DNA of 64,000 nt from SPGG2 sp964194625 (GTDB lineage: Bacteria > Pseudomonadota > Gammaproteobacteria > Acidiferrobacterales > SPGG2), in assembly GCA_964194625.1 (NCBI GenBank), contig CAXMNC010000237.1:129861-193860 (forward strand), given 5' to 3'. This document shows positions 18,199 to 27,539 of the stretch, piece by piece. The translations under genes were made by a program, and so were the position numbers. The notes beneath the pieces are model-generated. The model had not been told where the DNA came from. It saw only the letters and a list, made by a program, of their open reading frames with translations, and made no database searches. Numbering within the stretch: position 1 is the first letter of the stretch; each line of letters begins with the position of its first letter.

Positions 18199-20022
18199 GT
18201 GCGCCCAAGTCAGTATGCCCAATCACCTACCAGCGAGCGCCCCTGGACGGCGTTGGCGACGCTGCTCCCTTATCTCTGGGAGTTTCGTGGCCGGGTGCTC
18301 ATCGCGCTTGCATTTCTCATCCTCGCAAAGCTTGCAAGCATAGGCATTCCGCTAATCATTAAAGAAATTGTTGATGCGCTAGATAAACCGAATGCGTTGC
18401 TTACGCTGCCTATTTTCTTTCTCATCGCCTATGGTGCCCTGCGTCTAGCTAATGCGCTCTTTGGGGAACTCCGCGACGCCGTATTTGCCAAGGTGACGCA
18501 GCGGTCGATCCGGCGTGTCGCGCTTCAAGTATTTCAACACCTGCACAAACTGGCTTTGCGGTTTCACCTAGACCGACAAACGGGTGGTATATCACGAGAT
18601 ATCGAACGTGGGACTGCTGGTATAGGCTTCTTATTGAACTTTACCGTATTCAACATCCTACCAACGTTGCTTGAGATTGGCCTTGTGGTCGGCATTCTAC
18701 TCGCCAAACTCGACGCATGGTTCGCGATCATCACCTTCTTAACGCTTTCGATCTATATCTTATTCACGTTCTTCGTCACTGAATGGCGCATGAAATTCCG
18801 GCGCGCCATGAATGAAATGGACTCCAAAGCTAATACCGTCGCCATCGATAGTCTATTGAACTACGAAACCGTAAAATACTTCAACAACGAGGACTACGAA
18901 GCGCGACGCTACGACGACAACCTCCGATCATGGGAATCCGCCGCCATTCGCACGCAAACGTCGCTCGCTGCCCTCAACACCGGTCAAGGTGCCATCATTG
19001 CCACTGGCGTGACGTTGCTCATGGTGTTGGCAAGTCAGGGAGTAGTCAGGGGCACTATGACGCTGGGCGATCTGGTGATGGTCAATGCCTTCTTGATTCA
19101 ACTCTATATGCCAATGCGTTTCCTGGGCACCGTGTATCGCGAAATCCGACATGCGCTTGCGGACATGGAGAAGATGTTTGGACTGCTAGACAGAAGGCTC
19201 GAGGTTGAGGACAAACCCAACGCCAAAGATCTTGTGGTTCAGCAAGGTCATATCCGTTTCGAGCATGTGGCCTTCGGTTACGACCCAGACCGACAAATTC
19301 TGTTCGACGTCGATTTCGCGATCCCAGCCCAGCGGAAGATTGCCGTGGTCGGTCACAGCGGGGCCGGAAAGTCTACGTTGGCACGTCTATTGTTCCGATT
19401 TTACGATGTGGGGGCTGGCCGTATCCTCATCGATGGCCAAGATATAAGCGATGTTACACAAGCCAGCCTACGCGCCAGTATCGGTATTGTGCCCCAAGAT
19501 ACTGTGTTGTTTAACGATACGATCTACTACAACATCGCCTACGGCCATCCGGATGCCACCCCTGAGCAGGTGATTCAGGCTGCTAGGCACGCGCATATTC
19601 ATGAATTCATAGAATCCTTGCCCAGGGGGTACGAGACTACCGTCGGCGAACGCGGCCTCAAACTATCTGGCGGCGAAAAACAGCGTGTCGCGATTGCGCG
19701 TACCATCCTCAAGAATCCACGTATTCTGGTGTTTGACGAGGCGACCTCGGCGCTCGACTCTAAAACCGAAAAAGCGATCCAAACGCAGCTGCGTGAAGTT
19801 GCCGCCAACCATACAGCATTGGTAATCGCCCACCGTCTATCCACAGTCATGGATGCCGACCAAATCTTAGTGATGGACGGTGGTCACATTGTCGAACGCG
19901 GCACACACACTGAGCTTCTCAGGCGTGGCGACATCTACGCCCACATGTGGGCGTTGCAACAGCGTCAAGAACAAGAGCGGCTGCGCAAAGCGGTCGGTAA
20001 CGGTCTCGGACCAGACGCATAA
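18199..20022 (+). CDS. ATM1-type ABC exporter (ABCB7/heavy-metal type)
   Basis: A 607-residue half transporter with an N-terminal membrane domain of six helices (about residues 35-320) and a C-terminal ATPase. The ATPase has Walker A GHSGAGKST, signature LSGGEKQR and Walker B ILVFDEATSALDS. The segments YETVKYFNNEDYEA and NTGQGAIIATG are hallmarks of the ATM1/ABCB7 group, which exports glutathione-linked sulfur or metal compounds. It starts with GTG after AAGGA. It lies 92 bases after bufB, in the same direction, so a shared metal-stress role is plausible but inferred. Confidence 0.88.
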   Translation: MRPSQYAQSPTSERPWTALATLLPYLWEFRGRVLIALAFLILAKLASIGIPLIIKEIVDALDKPNALLTLPIFFLIAYGALRLANALFGELRDAVFAKVTQRSIRRVALQVFQHLHKLALRFHLDRQTGGISRDIERGTAGIGFLLNFTVFNILPTLLEIGLVVGILLAKLDAWFAIITFLTLSIYILFTFFVTEWRMKFRRAMNEMDSKANTVAIDSLLNYETVKYFNNEDYEARRYDDNLRSWESAAIRTQTSLAALNTGQGAIIATGVTLLMVLASQGVVRGTMTLGDLVMVNAFLIQLYMPMRFLGTVYREIRHALADMEKMFGLLDRRLEVEDKPNAKDLVVQQGHIRFEHVAFGYDPDRQILFDVDFAIPAQRKIAVVGHSGAGKSTLARLLFRFYDVGAGRILIDGQDISDVTQASLRASIGIVPQDTVLFNDTIYYNIAYGHPDATPEQVIQAARHAHIHEFIESLPRGYETTVGERGLKLSGGEKQRVAIARTILKNPRILVFDEATSALDSKTEKAIQTQLREVAANHTALVIAHRLSTVMDADQILVMDGGHIVERGTHTELLRRGDIYAHMWALQQRQEQERLRKAVGNGLGPDA

Positions 20023-20043
20023 TGCGGTACAGCCGCATTTAAG
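20021..20043 (+). terminator. Probable terminator hairpin after the ATM1-type gene
   Basis: A 7-bp stem AATGCGG/CCGCATT with loop TACAG begins within the stop codon of the exporter gene and is followed by TTTAAG. A second 5-bp stem CCCCG/CGGGG lies at 20049-20062. The T-run is short. Confidence 0.45.
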
Positions 20044-20181
20044 TACTGCCCCGCTGTCGGGGTAATGCCATTCCCCACCTCCGCGATGTCGCTAGCCCGA
20101 TCTAGCTGGCGCCAAAGGCCATGTCGCCAGACAAAAGGCAGGCGCGCACCGATAGTTGGGACCAAATTACTAAACACCATT

Positions 20182-20192
20182 AGTACAATCAC
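20182..20192 (+). repeat. Upstream motif shared by the two dihaem cytochrome genes, copy 1
   Basis: AGTACAATCAC lies about 65 bases before the start of the first dihaem gene and recurs before the second (21755-21765). It may be a leftover of the tandem duplication or a shared promoter element (TACAAT as a -10). Confidence 0.4.
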
Positions 20193-20257
20193 AAATCACG
20201 GGGTCTTCTTTTGGGGGGGCATAAGTCGAATGCGATTCCGAAACAATGGAGGAGACC

Positions 20258-21642
20258 ATGTCCCAGAACAATTCCCATAACACTAAGCGTTTGCAGTTGT
20301 TCCCCTGGCCTTGTTTTTGCTCGGGTTCTCTACCCTTTCGCAGAGTCAGCTGTTTTTTCCCGATCGTCGGGAAGCTCTGATCGAACGCGGGCGCCTAATA
20401 TTCTTTAACGAAACCTTCAACGGCAACGGTCGCACCTGCGGCACCTGCCACCGGGCAGAAAATAACATGACCCTAGACCCGGCCTTCATCGCCACGCTAC
20501 CGGACAACGATCCCTTGTTCGTGGCTGAATTCAATCCGGCTCTGAAGGAAAACTTCGAGAACCCAAGATTGATGCGTGAGTTCGGATTGATTCTGGAGAA
20601 CCAAGACGGTCTCGATCGCCCAGCGGACAACTTCAATATGCGCGGCGTCCCACACGTGCTCGCTCAGCGCACTTCAATAGCCAGTGCCGCCGGCCCGCGC
20701 ACCGGCTGGGCCGGCGACGGCGCACCAGATGACGGCTCCGACTCACCGCCGTTAGATGGCTCGCTGCGCGCATTTGCCATCGGCGCAGTTAAACAACACT
20801 TTACCAAGACCCTGAGCCGCAAGGAGGGTGCTGACTTTCGATCCCCGACCGAGCACGAACTCGACGCCTTAGAGGCGTTTCAGCTTTCGTTAGGCAGACA
20901 GAAAGATCTGGTTCTGCCACTGACGCTCAAAGGTACGGTGGCAAAGCTCGGCCAGGATGTCTTTCTCAGCCCCGTTTCCGGTAAGTGTTTCGCCTGTCAC
21001 TCAAATGCGGGTGCTAATGGGGATCCCACAATTTTTGGCGCCGCCGGCAATTTGAACTTCGACACCGGCGTCGAGGATCTTCCCGACCAGCCGGCAGATC
21101 TGACAGACGAGAAGATGCCACCCGACGATGGCTTTGGTAATCCGGGCAACGACACCTTTAATACACCCTCATTGGTTGAGGCGGCTGATACCGGCCCGTT
21201 CTTTCATAACAATGCAGTTGAGACCATCGAAGGCGCGGTCGCGTTTTACAATGATAAGGTGTTTACCGATTCCCCAGCCGGACAAGCGATAACTGGCACC
21301 ACCGGCAGCGCCATCAACCTGAGCTCGACCCAAATTGTGGCAGTGGCCGCGTTCCTACGCGTCATCAATGCCCTCGAGAACATCAGGCAAAGCATTGAGC
21401 TGCTCGAAGCCAGTGGTCACTTCGGTTTCTTTGGCTTTCAGCGTGACCAGGTAAGGCTGGCGCAAGCCATTGCGGAGACCGAGGATGCTCGCGAGGTATT
21501 AGCCGGCGGTGGCTTGCACCCACGTGCAGTCGCCCACCTGAAAGAAGCAGAGCAGTTGACGCGACAGGCCGCGCGTAGTCTGTTCGGGCGACACATCTTT
21601 ATCAACGAGGCGATTCGCGGAAGCCCGCGCCGTCATGATTGA
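20258..21642 (+). CDS. Dihaem MauG/cytochrome c peroxidase-like protein, first tandem copy, frameshifted in the signal peptide
   Basis: Periplasmic dihaem c-type protein of the MauG/CcpA superfamily. The haem sites are CGTCH near the N-terminus and CFACH about 185 residues later. The natural start is the ATG at 20258 with GGAGGAG 4 bases upstream, reading MSQNNSHNTKRL. The rest of the signal (PLALFLLGFSTLSQS) and the mature protein are in another frame, so one base was lost or gained around 20285-20300. The only in-frame start after that is a weak TTG at 20311. It is about 65-70% alike, by eye, to the next gene. Whether it is still expressed is uncertain. Confidence 0.75.
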
Positions 21643-21754
21643 TGCGCAGCCGTAGCGATCCGGCGGTTTATTAGGCAGTCCGCTGTGGCGTCGGATTTGA
21701 GCGCCACAGCGGTCTCTGCTGGCAATAGGCGCAAGACATTCGCCCGAGACAAGT

Positions 21755-21765
21755 AGTACAATCAC
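21755..21765 (+). repeat. Upstream motif shared by the two dihaem cytochrome genes, copy 2
   Basis: AGTACAATCAC lies about 50 bases before the start of the second dihaem gene, identical to 20182-20192. Confidence 0.4.
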
Positions 21766-21814
21766 GGCGCGGACCCTCTCGCGAGGAAGCGAATAACCAC
21801 AAAATGGAGGAGCT

Positions 21815-23188
21815 ATGGTCAGTCACGTGTACGCTCAGGGAAACCCTGGGCCCTCCCCAATCACCCTAATCGGCATCCTGTTGTTGGGATTGCCGATATT
21901 GACTAGCTGTCAGTCGGTGCCACCGCCCGACCCAGGGCAAGCACTCATCGCCAAAGGTAGGGCCTTGTTCTTCGATGAGACCTTCGACGGAAACGGCCGA
22001 ACGTGCGGCACCTGCCACCGTGAAGACAACAACTTCACGATAGACCCAGCCTTCATCGCCACGCTCCCCGACGATGATCCGTTGTTTGTTGCCGAGTTCA
22101 ACCCCGCCCTCAAAACCCTGGAGCGGCCGAGGCTCATGCGTGAATTTGGGCTCATCCTCGAAAACCAAGATGGATTCGATGATCTAGAGAATAACTTCAA
22201 TCTTCGCGGGGTACCTCACACGCTTGGCATGCGCGTTTCTATCGACAGTCGGCAAGGGCCACGCACGGGATGGTCTGGCGATGGCGCCCCGGGCGACGGC
22301 TCATTGCGTTCGTTTGCCACGGGCGCCGTGATCCAACACTTCACGCAGAGTTTGAAGCGCGTGCCGGGCGTCCATTTCCGGCTGCCGACCGACGAGGAGT
22401 TGGATGCCCTAGAGGCCTTCCAGCTATCGCTAGGGCGCCAGCAAGATCTAACGTTATCGCTCCCACTGAAGGGTACTGTTGCCAGGCGCGGACAGGAGAT
22501 CTTTCTCGATAACGCGCTTGGCAAATGCAATGCCTGCCATTTCAACGCGGGCGCTAACGCGAACCCGAATATATTCGGTCCGGGTGTCGGTAACATGAAC
22601 TTCAATACCGGGGTCGAAGATCTGCCTGACCAGCCAGCCGATCTTACCGGCGAATTCGTTCCGCCTGACGATGGGCTCGGCACCCCTGGCGATGGTACGT
22701 TTAATACACCGCCGCTGGTCGAAGCAGCCGACACCTCGGCGTTTTTTCATAACAACTCTATTGAAACGATCGAAGGCGCAGTTGCGTTCTACAATGGTGA
22801 CGCATTCAACAACTCTCCCGCCGGCCAAGCCCTGGCGGGGGCAACCGGTGGTGGAATCAATCTAGACGGCACCCAGGTGGTTGAGGTGGCCGCCTTCCTG
22901 CGCGTGATCAATGCACTGGAAAACATACGAGCCAGCATTGAACTCATAGAACAGAGCAATCGATCTAGCGGCGCGAGGGCCAAGGAACTACTTGGGTTGG
23001 CGGTTGCCGACACTAAGGATGGTATTGGCGTCTTGATTGGTGGCGGCCTGCACCCGCAGGCGGTCGCCCATTTGAAGGAAGCCAAACATCTGGCCCAACG
23101 TGCAGCACGTAGTCTTTTTTCACGGCGTAGCCACGCAGCCGCGGCAATCCGCAAATTGGAGCAGGCACGGGCGGAGATGATCGAATGA
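21815..23188 (+). CDS. Dihaem MauG/cytochrome c peroxidase-like lipoprotein, second tandem copy
   Basis: Intact 457-residue paralogue of the preceding gene. The N-terminus has a lipoprotein signal ending LLGLPILTSC, so it is probably membrane-anchored in the periplasm. Haem-binding motifs are CGTCH and CNACH. Shared blocks with the first copy include FIATLPD, EFNPAL, LMREFGLILENQDG, GVEDLPDQPADLT and FFHNN. GGAGGAGCT precedes the ATG. The C-terminal 70 residues (LKEAKHLAQRAARSLF) form a helical tail not usual in CcpA. It may reduce peroxide or oxidise a protein partner; the substrate is unknown. Confidence 0.85.
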   Translation: MVSHVYAQGNPGPSPITLIGILLLGLPILTSCQSVPPPDPGQALIAKGRALFFDETFDGNGRTCGTCHREDNNFTIDPAFIATLPDDDPLFVAEFNPALKTLERPRLMREFGLILENQDGFDDLENNFNLRGVPHTLGMRVSIDSRQGPRTGWSGDGAPGDGSLRSFATGAVIQHFTQSLKRVPGVHFRLPTDEELDALEAFQLSLGRQQDLTLSLPLKGTVARRGQEIFLDNALGKCNACHFNAGANANPNIFGPGVGNMNFNTGVEDLPDQPADLTGEFVPPDDGLGTPGDGTFNTPPLVEAADTSAFFHNNSIETIEGAVAFYNGDAFNNSPAGQALAGATGGGINLDGTQVVEVAAFLRVINALENIRASIELIEQSNRSSGARAKELLGLAVADTKDGIGVLIGGGLHPQAVAHLKEAKHLAQRAARSLFSRRSHAAAAIRKLEQARAEMIE

Positions 23189-23226
23189 TGTCAGGTAGAC
23201 TGGCAATGCGACGGAGGAAAACAGGT

Positions 23227-23592
23227 ATGCGTACGATATCATTGGCAAGCTTGATGCTACTTTTGCTTGGCAGCATCTCATTTGCATACGCCCAGAAGGC
23301 AACCGAAATATTCATACCCATGGGCAAATCGCCCGGGCTCTCATACAAATATACCTATATGGGCAAGATCGAGAGCGTCAATAGACAGAAACGAACCATC
23401 AAGGCCGATGGCCGGAACATCAAAGTGAGCCGCGATACCAAGATCTGGCTAGATCGGACCGCCCTTGAGGCAGCCAACATCACCGGGCGTTTTGCTGATT
23501 TAAAATCGGGCCGCCAGGTAGAGATCAAATACGCCAACGCGGACCGTAGGCAAGTAGCGGAATGGATCAAGGTTAAGATTACCCAACCGTAA
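23227..23592 (+). CDS. Small secreted protein of unknown function
   Basis: A 121-residue protein with a signal peptide (MRTISLASLMLLLLGSISFAYA). The mature part is basic with beta-rich character (YMGKIESVNRQKRTIKADG, VEIKYAN), like a small OB- or SH3-type barrel. I do not recognise a family. The ATG at 23227 is chosen for GGAGGAAAACAGGT just upstream and for the clean signal peptide; longer in-frame starts overlap the end of the dihaem gene. Close spacing suggests co-transcription with that gene. Confidence 0.65.
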   Translation: MRTISLASLMLLLLGSISFAYAQKATEIFIPMGKSPGLSYKYTYMGKIESVNRQKRTIKADGRNIKVSRDTKIWLDRTALEAANITGRFADLKSGRQVEIKYANADRRQVAEWIKVKITQP

Positions 23593-23717
23593 TCGCGTTG
23601 GCCCCATTTACGGTTGGCCGGCTAGAATATTAAAGACATCAAAGAGTTAGACTTACAGCCCGACTGCAAACCGGTTTCGCCATTCTCACGATTCATGATC
23701 GCAGCTGGCCAAAGAGG

Positions 23718-23746
23718 CTTGAATCTTTGGCCGTGCGCCCCTATCT
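23718..23746 (+). promoter_or_regulatory. Sigma-32-like heat-shock promoter for htpG
   Basis: CTTGAA (23718-23723) is followed after 14 bases by CCCCTATCT (23738-23746), close to the CTTGAAA / CCCCATnT consensus for RpoH. It lies 38 bases before the htpG start, fitting a heat-shock chaperone. Confidence 0.65.
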
Positions 23747-23784
23747 CTCGCTAGTATTCGGTCGTTCAGGAGCCTACCTAGATT

Positions 23785-25665
23785 ATGAGCGTAGATACAC
23801 AAAAAGAGATCCTTGGTTTTCAAACAGAGGTCAAGCAATTACTCGATATCGTTATCCGTTCCCTATACAGCAACAAAGAAATCTTCTTACGAGAGCTGAT
23901 TTCGAATGCCTCGGACGCTGTCGACAAACTACGGTTTGGGGCACTAGCCAATGACGATCTATACGAAGGCGACACCGAATTGAAGATCCGAGTTGCCTTC
24001 AAAAAGAAGGCGCGCACGGTTACTGTTTCGGATAACGGCATTGGTATGTCCCGCTCAGAGGTTGTGGATAACATCGGCACCATCGCCAAATCCGGGACAC
24101 AGGAATTCTTAAAGGCCCTGTCCGGCGATCAGGCTAAGGATGCCAAATTGATTGGCCAGTTTGGGGTAGGTTTCTATTCGGCTTTTGTCGTTGCCGATCG
24201 TGTGACGGTCGAGACCCGTCGGGCTGGGCTTGGGCCGGAACAGGGCGTACGGTGGGATTCCGAGGGCAAGGGGGAATATTCACTAGAAACGATAGAAAAA
24301 GCAGGCCGTGGGACCGATGTGATACTGCACCTTCGAAAGGGCGAAGACGAATTCCTCGACGGGTTGCGACTGAGATCGATCGTCCGCAAGTTTTCCGATC
24401 ACATCAATCTTCCTATCGTGATGAAGGTTGAGGATAAGGACGAAGACGAAACCGTAAACCGTGCGTCCGCCTTGTGGGCACGACCGAAGAAGGAAATAAA
24501 GAAAGAAGAATACGAGGAATTCTACAAGCACGTCGGCCATGACTTCGAAGCACCGCTCGCTTATACACACAACCGTGTAGAAGGCAAGCAGGAGTACGTA
24601 TCTCTACTGTACATCCCAGTACGCGCTCCGTTCGATCTTTGGGATCGCACCCAGCGGCGAGGCATCAAGCTTTATGTACGCCGTATATTCATCATGGATG
24701 ATGCCGAACACCTCATGCCTGCCTACTTGCGATTTGTGCGTGGCGTGATCGATTCCAACGACTTACCGCTGAATATCTCGCGTGAGGTCCTCCAAAAGAG
24801 CAAAGCGATCGACCAGATCCGCGCCGCTTCCGTGAAGAAGGTGCTGGGATTATTGGAAAATATAAACAAGAAGGATCCTGAAAAATACGCCACCTTTTGG
24901 AAGGAATCCGGAAAGGTGTTGAAGGAAGGCGTGGTCGAAGATCCAGGCAATCGGGAGCGAATCGCCAAACTGCTGCGGTTTTCGTCTACACATACCGACA
25001 GCAAGACGCAGGATGTTTCTCTTGAGGATTACGTAAACCGCATGAAGAAAAATCAAAACGAGATCTATTACGTCACTGCGGACGGCTTCGCCGCGGCGAA
25101 GAATAGTTCGCACCTCGAGATCTTCCGCGATAAGGGTATCGAGGTACTCTTGCTATCAGATCGCATCGACGAATGGTTGGTCATGCATCTCACTGAATTC
25201 GATGAAAAGCCACTGCAATCAATAGCCAAGGGAGAGCTCGACCTCGGCGAATTAGAGGCCAAAACAGACAAGGAACAGCAAGAAAAGGCGGCAAAAGAAC
25301 ACAAGGAATTTGTCGATCGTGTCAAACAGGCACTGGGTGACAAGGTCAAGGATGTGCGTATAACCCATCGCCTAACCACTTCGCCGGCCTGTCTGGTCGC
25401 CGACACGCAGAATATGAGCGCAAATCTTGAACGTATACTCACATCTGTGGGGCAAGATGTGGCACTCGGGAAACCTATTCTTGAAATCAATCCAGGGCAC
25501 CCCATCGTAAATCATCTTATGTCACAAGATGATAATGCGCGTTTCAAAGAGTGGAGTTACATGCTATTTGACCAAGCCCTGCTTAGCGAAGGTGGCCAGC
25601 TCGACGACCCAGCTGGGTTTGTTCACAGACTAAACGAGTTGTTTTTGCAACTCGCGGGTAAATGA
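23785..25665 (+). CDS. htpG: Molecular chaperone HtpG (Hsp90)
   Basis: Bacterial Hsp90, an ATP-dependent cytosolic chaperone dimer. N-terminal GHKL motifs include ELISNASDAVDKLRF, DNGIGM and GQFGVGFYSAF. The middle domain has GVIDSNDLPLNISRE and the C-terminal dimerisation part ends with LNELFLQLAG. Length 626 aa is standard. The gene stands alone with a sigma-32-like promoter, and converges on the lytic transglycosylase gene. Confidence 0.97.
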   Translation: MSVDTQKEILGFQTEVKQLLDIVIRSLYSNKEIFLRELISNASDAVDKLRFGALANDDLYEGDTELKIRVAFKKKARTVTVSDNGIGMSRSEVVDNIGTIAKSGTQEFLKALSGDQAKDAKLIGQFGVGFYSAFVVADRVTVETRRAGLGPEQGVRWDSEGKGEYSLETIEKAGRGTDVILHLRKGEDEFLDGLRLRSIVRKFSDHINLPIVMKVEDKDEDETVNRASALWARPKKEIKKEEYEEFYKHVGHDFEAPLAYTHNRVEGKQEYVSLLYIPVRAPFDLWDRTQRRGIKLYVRRIFIMDDAEHLMPAYLRFVRGVIDSNDLPLNISREVLQKSKAIDQIRAASVKKVLGLLENINKKDPEKYATFWKESGKVLKEGVVEDPGNRERIAKLLRFSSTHTDSKTQDVSLEDYVNRMKKNQNEIYYVTADGFAAAKNSSHLEIFRDKGIEVLLLSDRIDEWLVMHLTEFDEKPLQSIAKGELDLGELEAKTDKEQQEKAAKEHKEFVDRVKQALGDKVKDVRITHRLTTSPACLVADTQNMSANLERILTSVGQDVALGKPILEINPGHPIVNHLMSQDDNARFKEWSYMLFDQALLSEGGQLDDPAGFVHRLNELFLQLAGK

Positions 25666-25710
25666 GTGGGCTTGGGTGCGGGGAAACTGGCTTTCTTAAA
25701 AGCACCGCAT

Positions 25711-26343
25711 TTAAAATGTCTTTGAATAGCGACGCTTGAAACGTAGCACCTTCTTTACGTAGTTGCGGGTCTCTATGTAAGGGGGTACGCCTTTATATTC
25801 CTTAACCGCGTTCTCGCCAGCATTGTAGGCAGCGACAACTAAATGGTACTTGTTATCAAAAAGCTGCATCAGTTCTTTTAGGTAGTGCACCCCAGCTCGC
25901 ACGTTTTGGACGGGGTCATAGATGTCATCGACCCCATAACGTTCGGCGGTGGCAGGCATTAACTGCATGAGGCCCGACGCGCCCCTGCGTGAAGTGGCGT
26001 AGGGATTAAATGCAGATTCGGCGCGCATAACTGCTTTGACTAACGCTGCGTCCACACCATAAGCGCGTGCCGTTCGTCGAATAAGCCGATCATATGCCGA
26101 TGGATTACCACGGTCGAACCGCTTACCTTGTTGCGCAATGACGGCAGCACCGCGGGCGTTGGCAGTTTTGCGCAGGAGCCGGTACTCGCTGCTGTTGACG
26201 GCATGGTCTGTCAACATCAAGGACCCGTCCGATGCACGGTAGACATACACAGCACTGTGGACCGGAATGCTGATCGTGCAAATGATGAGAACACCGACAA
26301 TGATAGGGGTTCTCTTGAAGATGGCTAGAACTGCTCCGCCCAT
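25711..26343 (-). CDS. Membrane-anchored lytic transglycosylase (SLT domain) with DUF4124-like N-terminus
   Basis: Cleaves peptidoglycan glycan strands in the periplasm. A signal/anchor helix (TPIIVGVLIICTISIPVHS) is followed by a short YVYRASDGSLMLTD segment typical of DUF4124. The SLT domain starts near residue 90. The catalytic Glu lies in VMRAESAFNP, and GASGLMQLMPATAERYG and VVAAYNAGENAV are family motifs. The ATG at 26343 is chosen because AGGGTCAGG is just upstream and the signal follows; an in-frame start further out would add 61 unlikely residues. Confidence 0.85.
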   Translation of the reverse strand: MGGAVLAIFKRTPIIVGVLIICTISIPVHSAVYVYRASDGSLMLTDHAVNSSEYRLLRKTANARGAAVIAQQGKRFDRGNPSAYDRLIRRTARAYGVDAALVKAVMRAESAFNPYATSRRGASGLMQLMPATAERYGVDDIYDPVQNVRAGVHYLKELMQLFDNKYHLVVAAYNAGENAVKEYKGVPPYIETRNYVKKVLRFKRRYSKTF

Positions 26344-26598
26344 GAACCTGACCCTCTTGTGCCCCCACCATGCTAGGGCGCAGAGTTCTATATCTGCACA
26401 GGCCGTGCCATCCTTGAGGCCCATGGCTGAGTATTTACAAGCCATTGAATTTATTTGATTTTTTGTTTGAGCCGGGCAGAGATCTAAGGGGCCAGGTGGC
26501 GCCCAACCCAGCAGTTTTGGTCGCAATGTCTGACACCACGAGCCGATGGGTTGGCGACCTCGACGCGAGGGTGGCGATTTTTTGGCGGTGCACTTTTT

Positions 26599-26769
26599 CT
26601 ACTTCTTCTTGGCCACGCGATAAATGTGGCAGCGCTCACCGTCTCGCTGGTGATAGTAAAGTGTCGTGCCATCCACGGTTAGGGTCGGCGCTTCGACAAA
26701 TCCTGCGATGCTGTCAATGACGCGGGGTAATTCAAAGGGTTCATCACACAGACCTGACTTGGGCCGTCT
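26599..26769 (-). pseudogene. C-terminal fragment of a TolB/PD40-type beta-propeller protein
   Basis: Directly after the stop of the parvulin gene and in the same frame, the minus strand reads on without a start codon, ending at TAG 26599-26601. The peptide includes FELPRVIDSIAGFVEAPTL and TVDGTTLYYHQRDGERCHIY, resembling the last blade of PD40/TolB-like propellers. No upstream remainder of such a gene is visible. I read it as a gene remnant; it could also be chance coding-like sequence. Confidence 0.4.
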
Positions 26770-27051
26770 CTACTCGGAGCGATTGGTAATCTCAATAAGA
26801 TGATAGCCAAACTGCGTCTTGACCGGGCCATGTACTTGGCCGACCTCGGCATGAAATACAACGTCGTCGAATTCCTTGACCATCTGCCCCGGGTTAAATT
26901 CACCCAAATCACCACCCCGCTGGCCCGAAGGGCACTGCGAGTGATCTTTCGCAGCAGCAGCGAAATCAGTGCCCGCTTCAATTTGGGTCTTAAGTTCTTT
27001 GCAGGCCTCCTCAGTGGCCACCAAAATGTGGCGCGCGCAGGCTTTGGCCAT
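26770..27051 (-). CDS. Parvulin-type peptidyl-prolyl isomerase
   Basis: A 93-residue single-domain parvulin like PpiC, which speeds cis-trans proline isomerisation in the cytosol. Motifs: ARHILVATEEACKEL at the N-terminus, DFAAAAKDHSQCPSG, GGDLGEFNPGQMVKEFD, and the C-terminal TQFGYHLIEI. Length matches E. coli PpiC (93 aa). There is no signal peptide. It is followed in frame by a propeller-protein remnant. Confidence 0.92.
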   Translation of the reverse strand: MAKACARHILVATEEACKELKTQIEAGTDFAAAAKDHSQCPSGQRGGDLGEFNPGQMVKEFDDVVFHAEVGQVHGPVKTQFGYHLIEITNRSE

Positions 27052-27146
27052 AGCGTTCTCCGTCAGAGTCGATGCACACAGAATATGGTTGTCGTTCCAA
27101 GCACTCGTCGCTCACCGAGCGCTTAGTACGCCCAACAATAGGTAGG

Positions 27147-27416
27147 CTACCTCGGCCGACGTTGTGGACGTTCGGCGCGGGGGCGGGCTTGGTTGACCTT
27201 GATATTGCGGCCCTTGACATCCTTGCCGTCTAGGGCAGAGATGGCGTTTTCCGCCGCCCCTTGGACGGGCATTTCGACAAAACCAAAGCCTTTGGCCTGG
27301 CCGGAGAATTTGTCGGTAATGAGAGTAACCCGGTCGACTTCACCGTGTTCGGCAAATAATGTGCGCACCTCATCCTCGGTGACGCCGTAGGGGAGATTAC
27401 CTATATATATGTTCAT
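27147..27416 (-). CDS. RRM-type RNA-binding protein
   Basis: An 89-residue single RNA recognition motif protein, the type common in cyanobacteria and many proteobacteria. RNP2 is IYIGNL (residues 3-8) and RNP1 is KGFGFVEM (about 43-50). An Arg/Pro-rich tail (RPRAERPQRRPR) follows. It probably binds single-stranded RNA, for example in cold or stress adaptation; targets are unknown. It stands alone between parvulin and pyruvate carboxylase on the same strand. Confidence 0.93.
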   Translation of the reverse strand: MNIYIGNLPYGVTEDEVRTLFAEHGEVDRVTLITDKFSGQAKGFGFVEMPVQGAAENAISALDGKDVKGRNIKVNQARPRAERPQRRPR

Positions 27417-27539
27417 TATTGTGCTCTATCCATAGGTGTGTTGCCTGTCGTTAGACCCCCTCTAACCAACACACGAAAATTAGCGGGGCTATCTTTAGTT
27501 TAGCGCATCCGTGCCCATGTAGCCTACCCTTACGAATCG

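Noticed and set aside
26484..26672. Minus-strand frame of 62 codons after parvulin
   Set aside because: Another frame in the same place gives a propeller-like sequence in phase with the upstream gene, so this one is a shadow.
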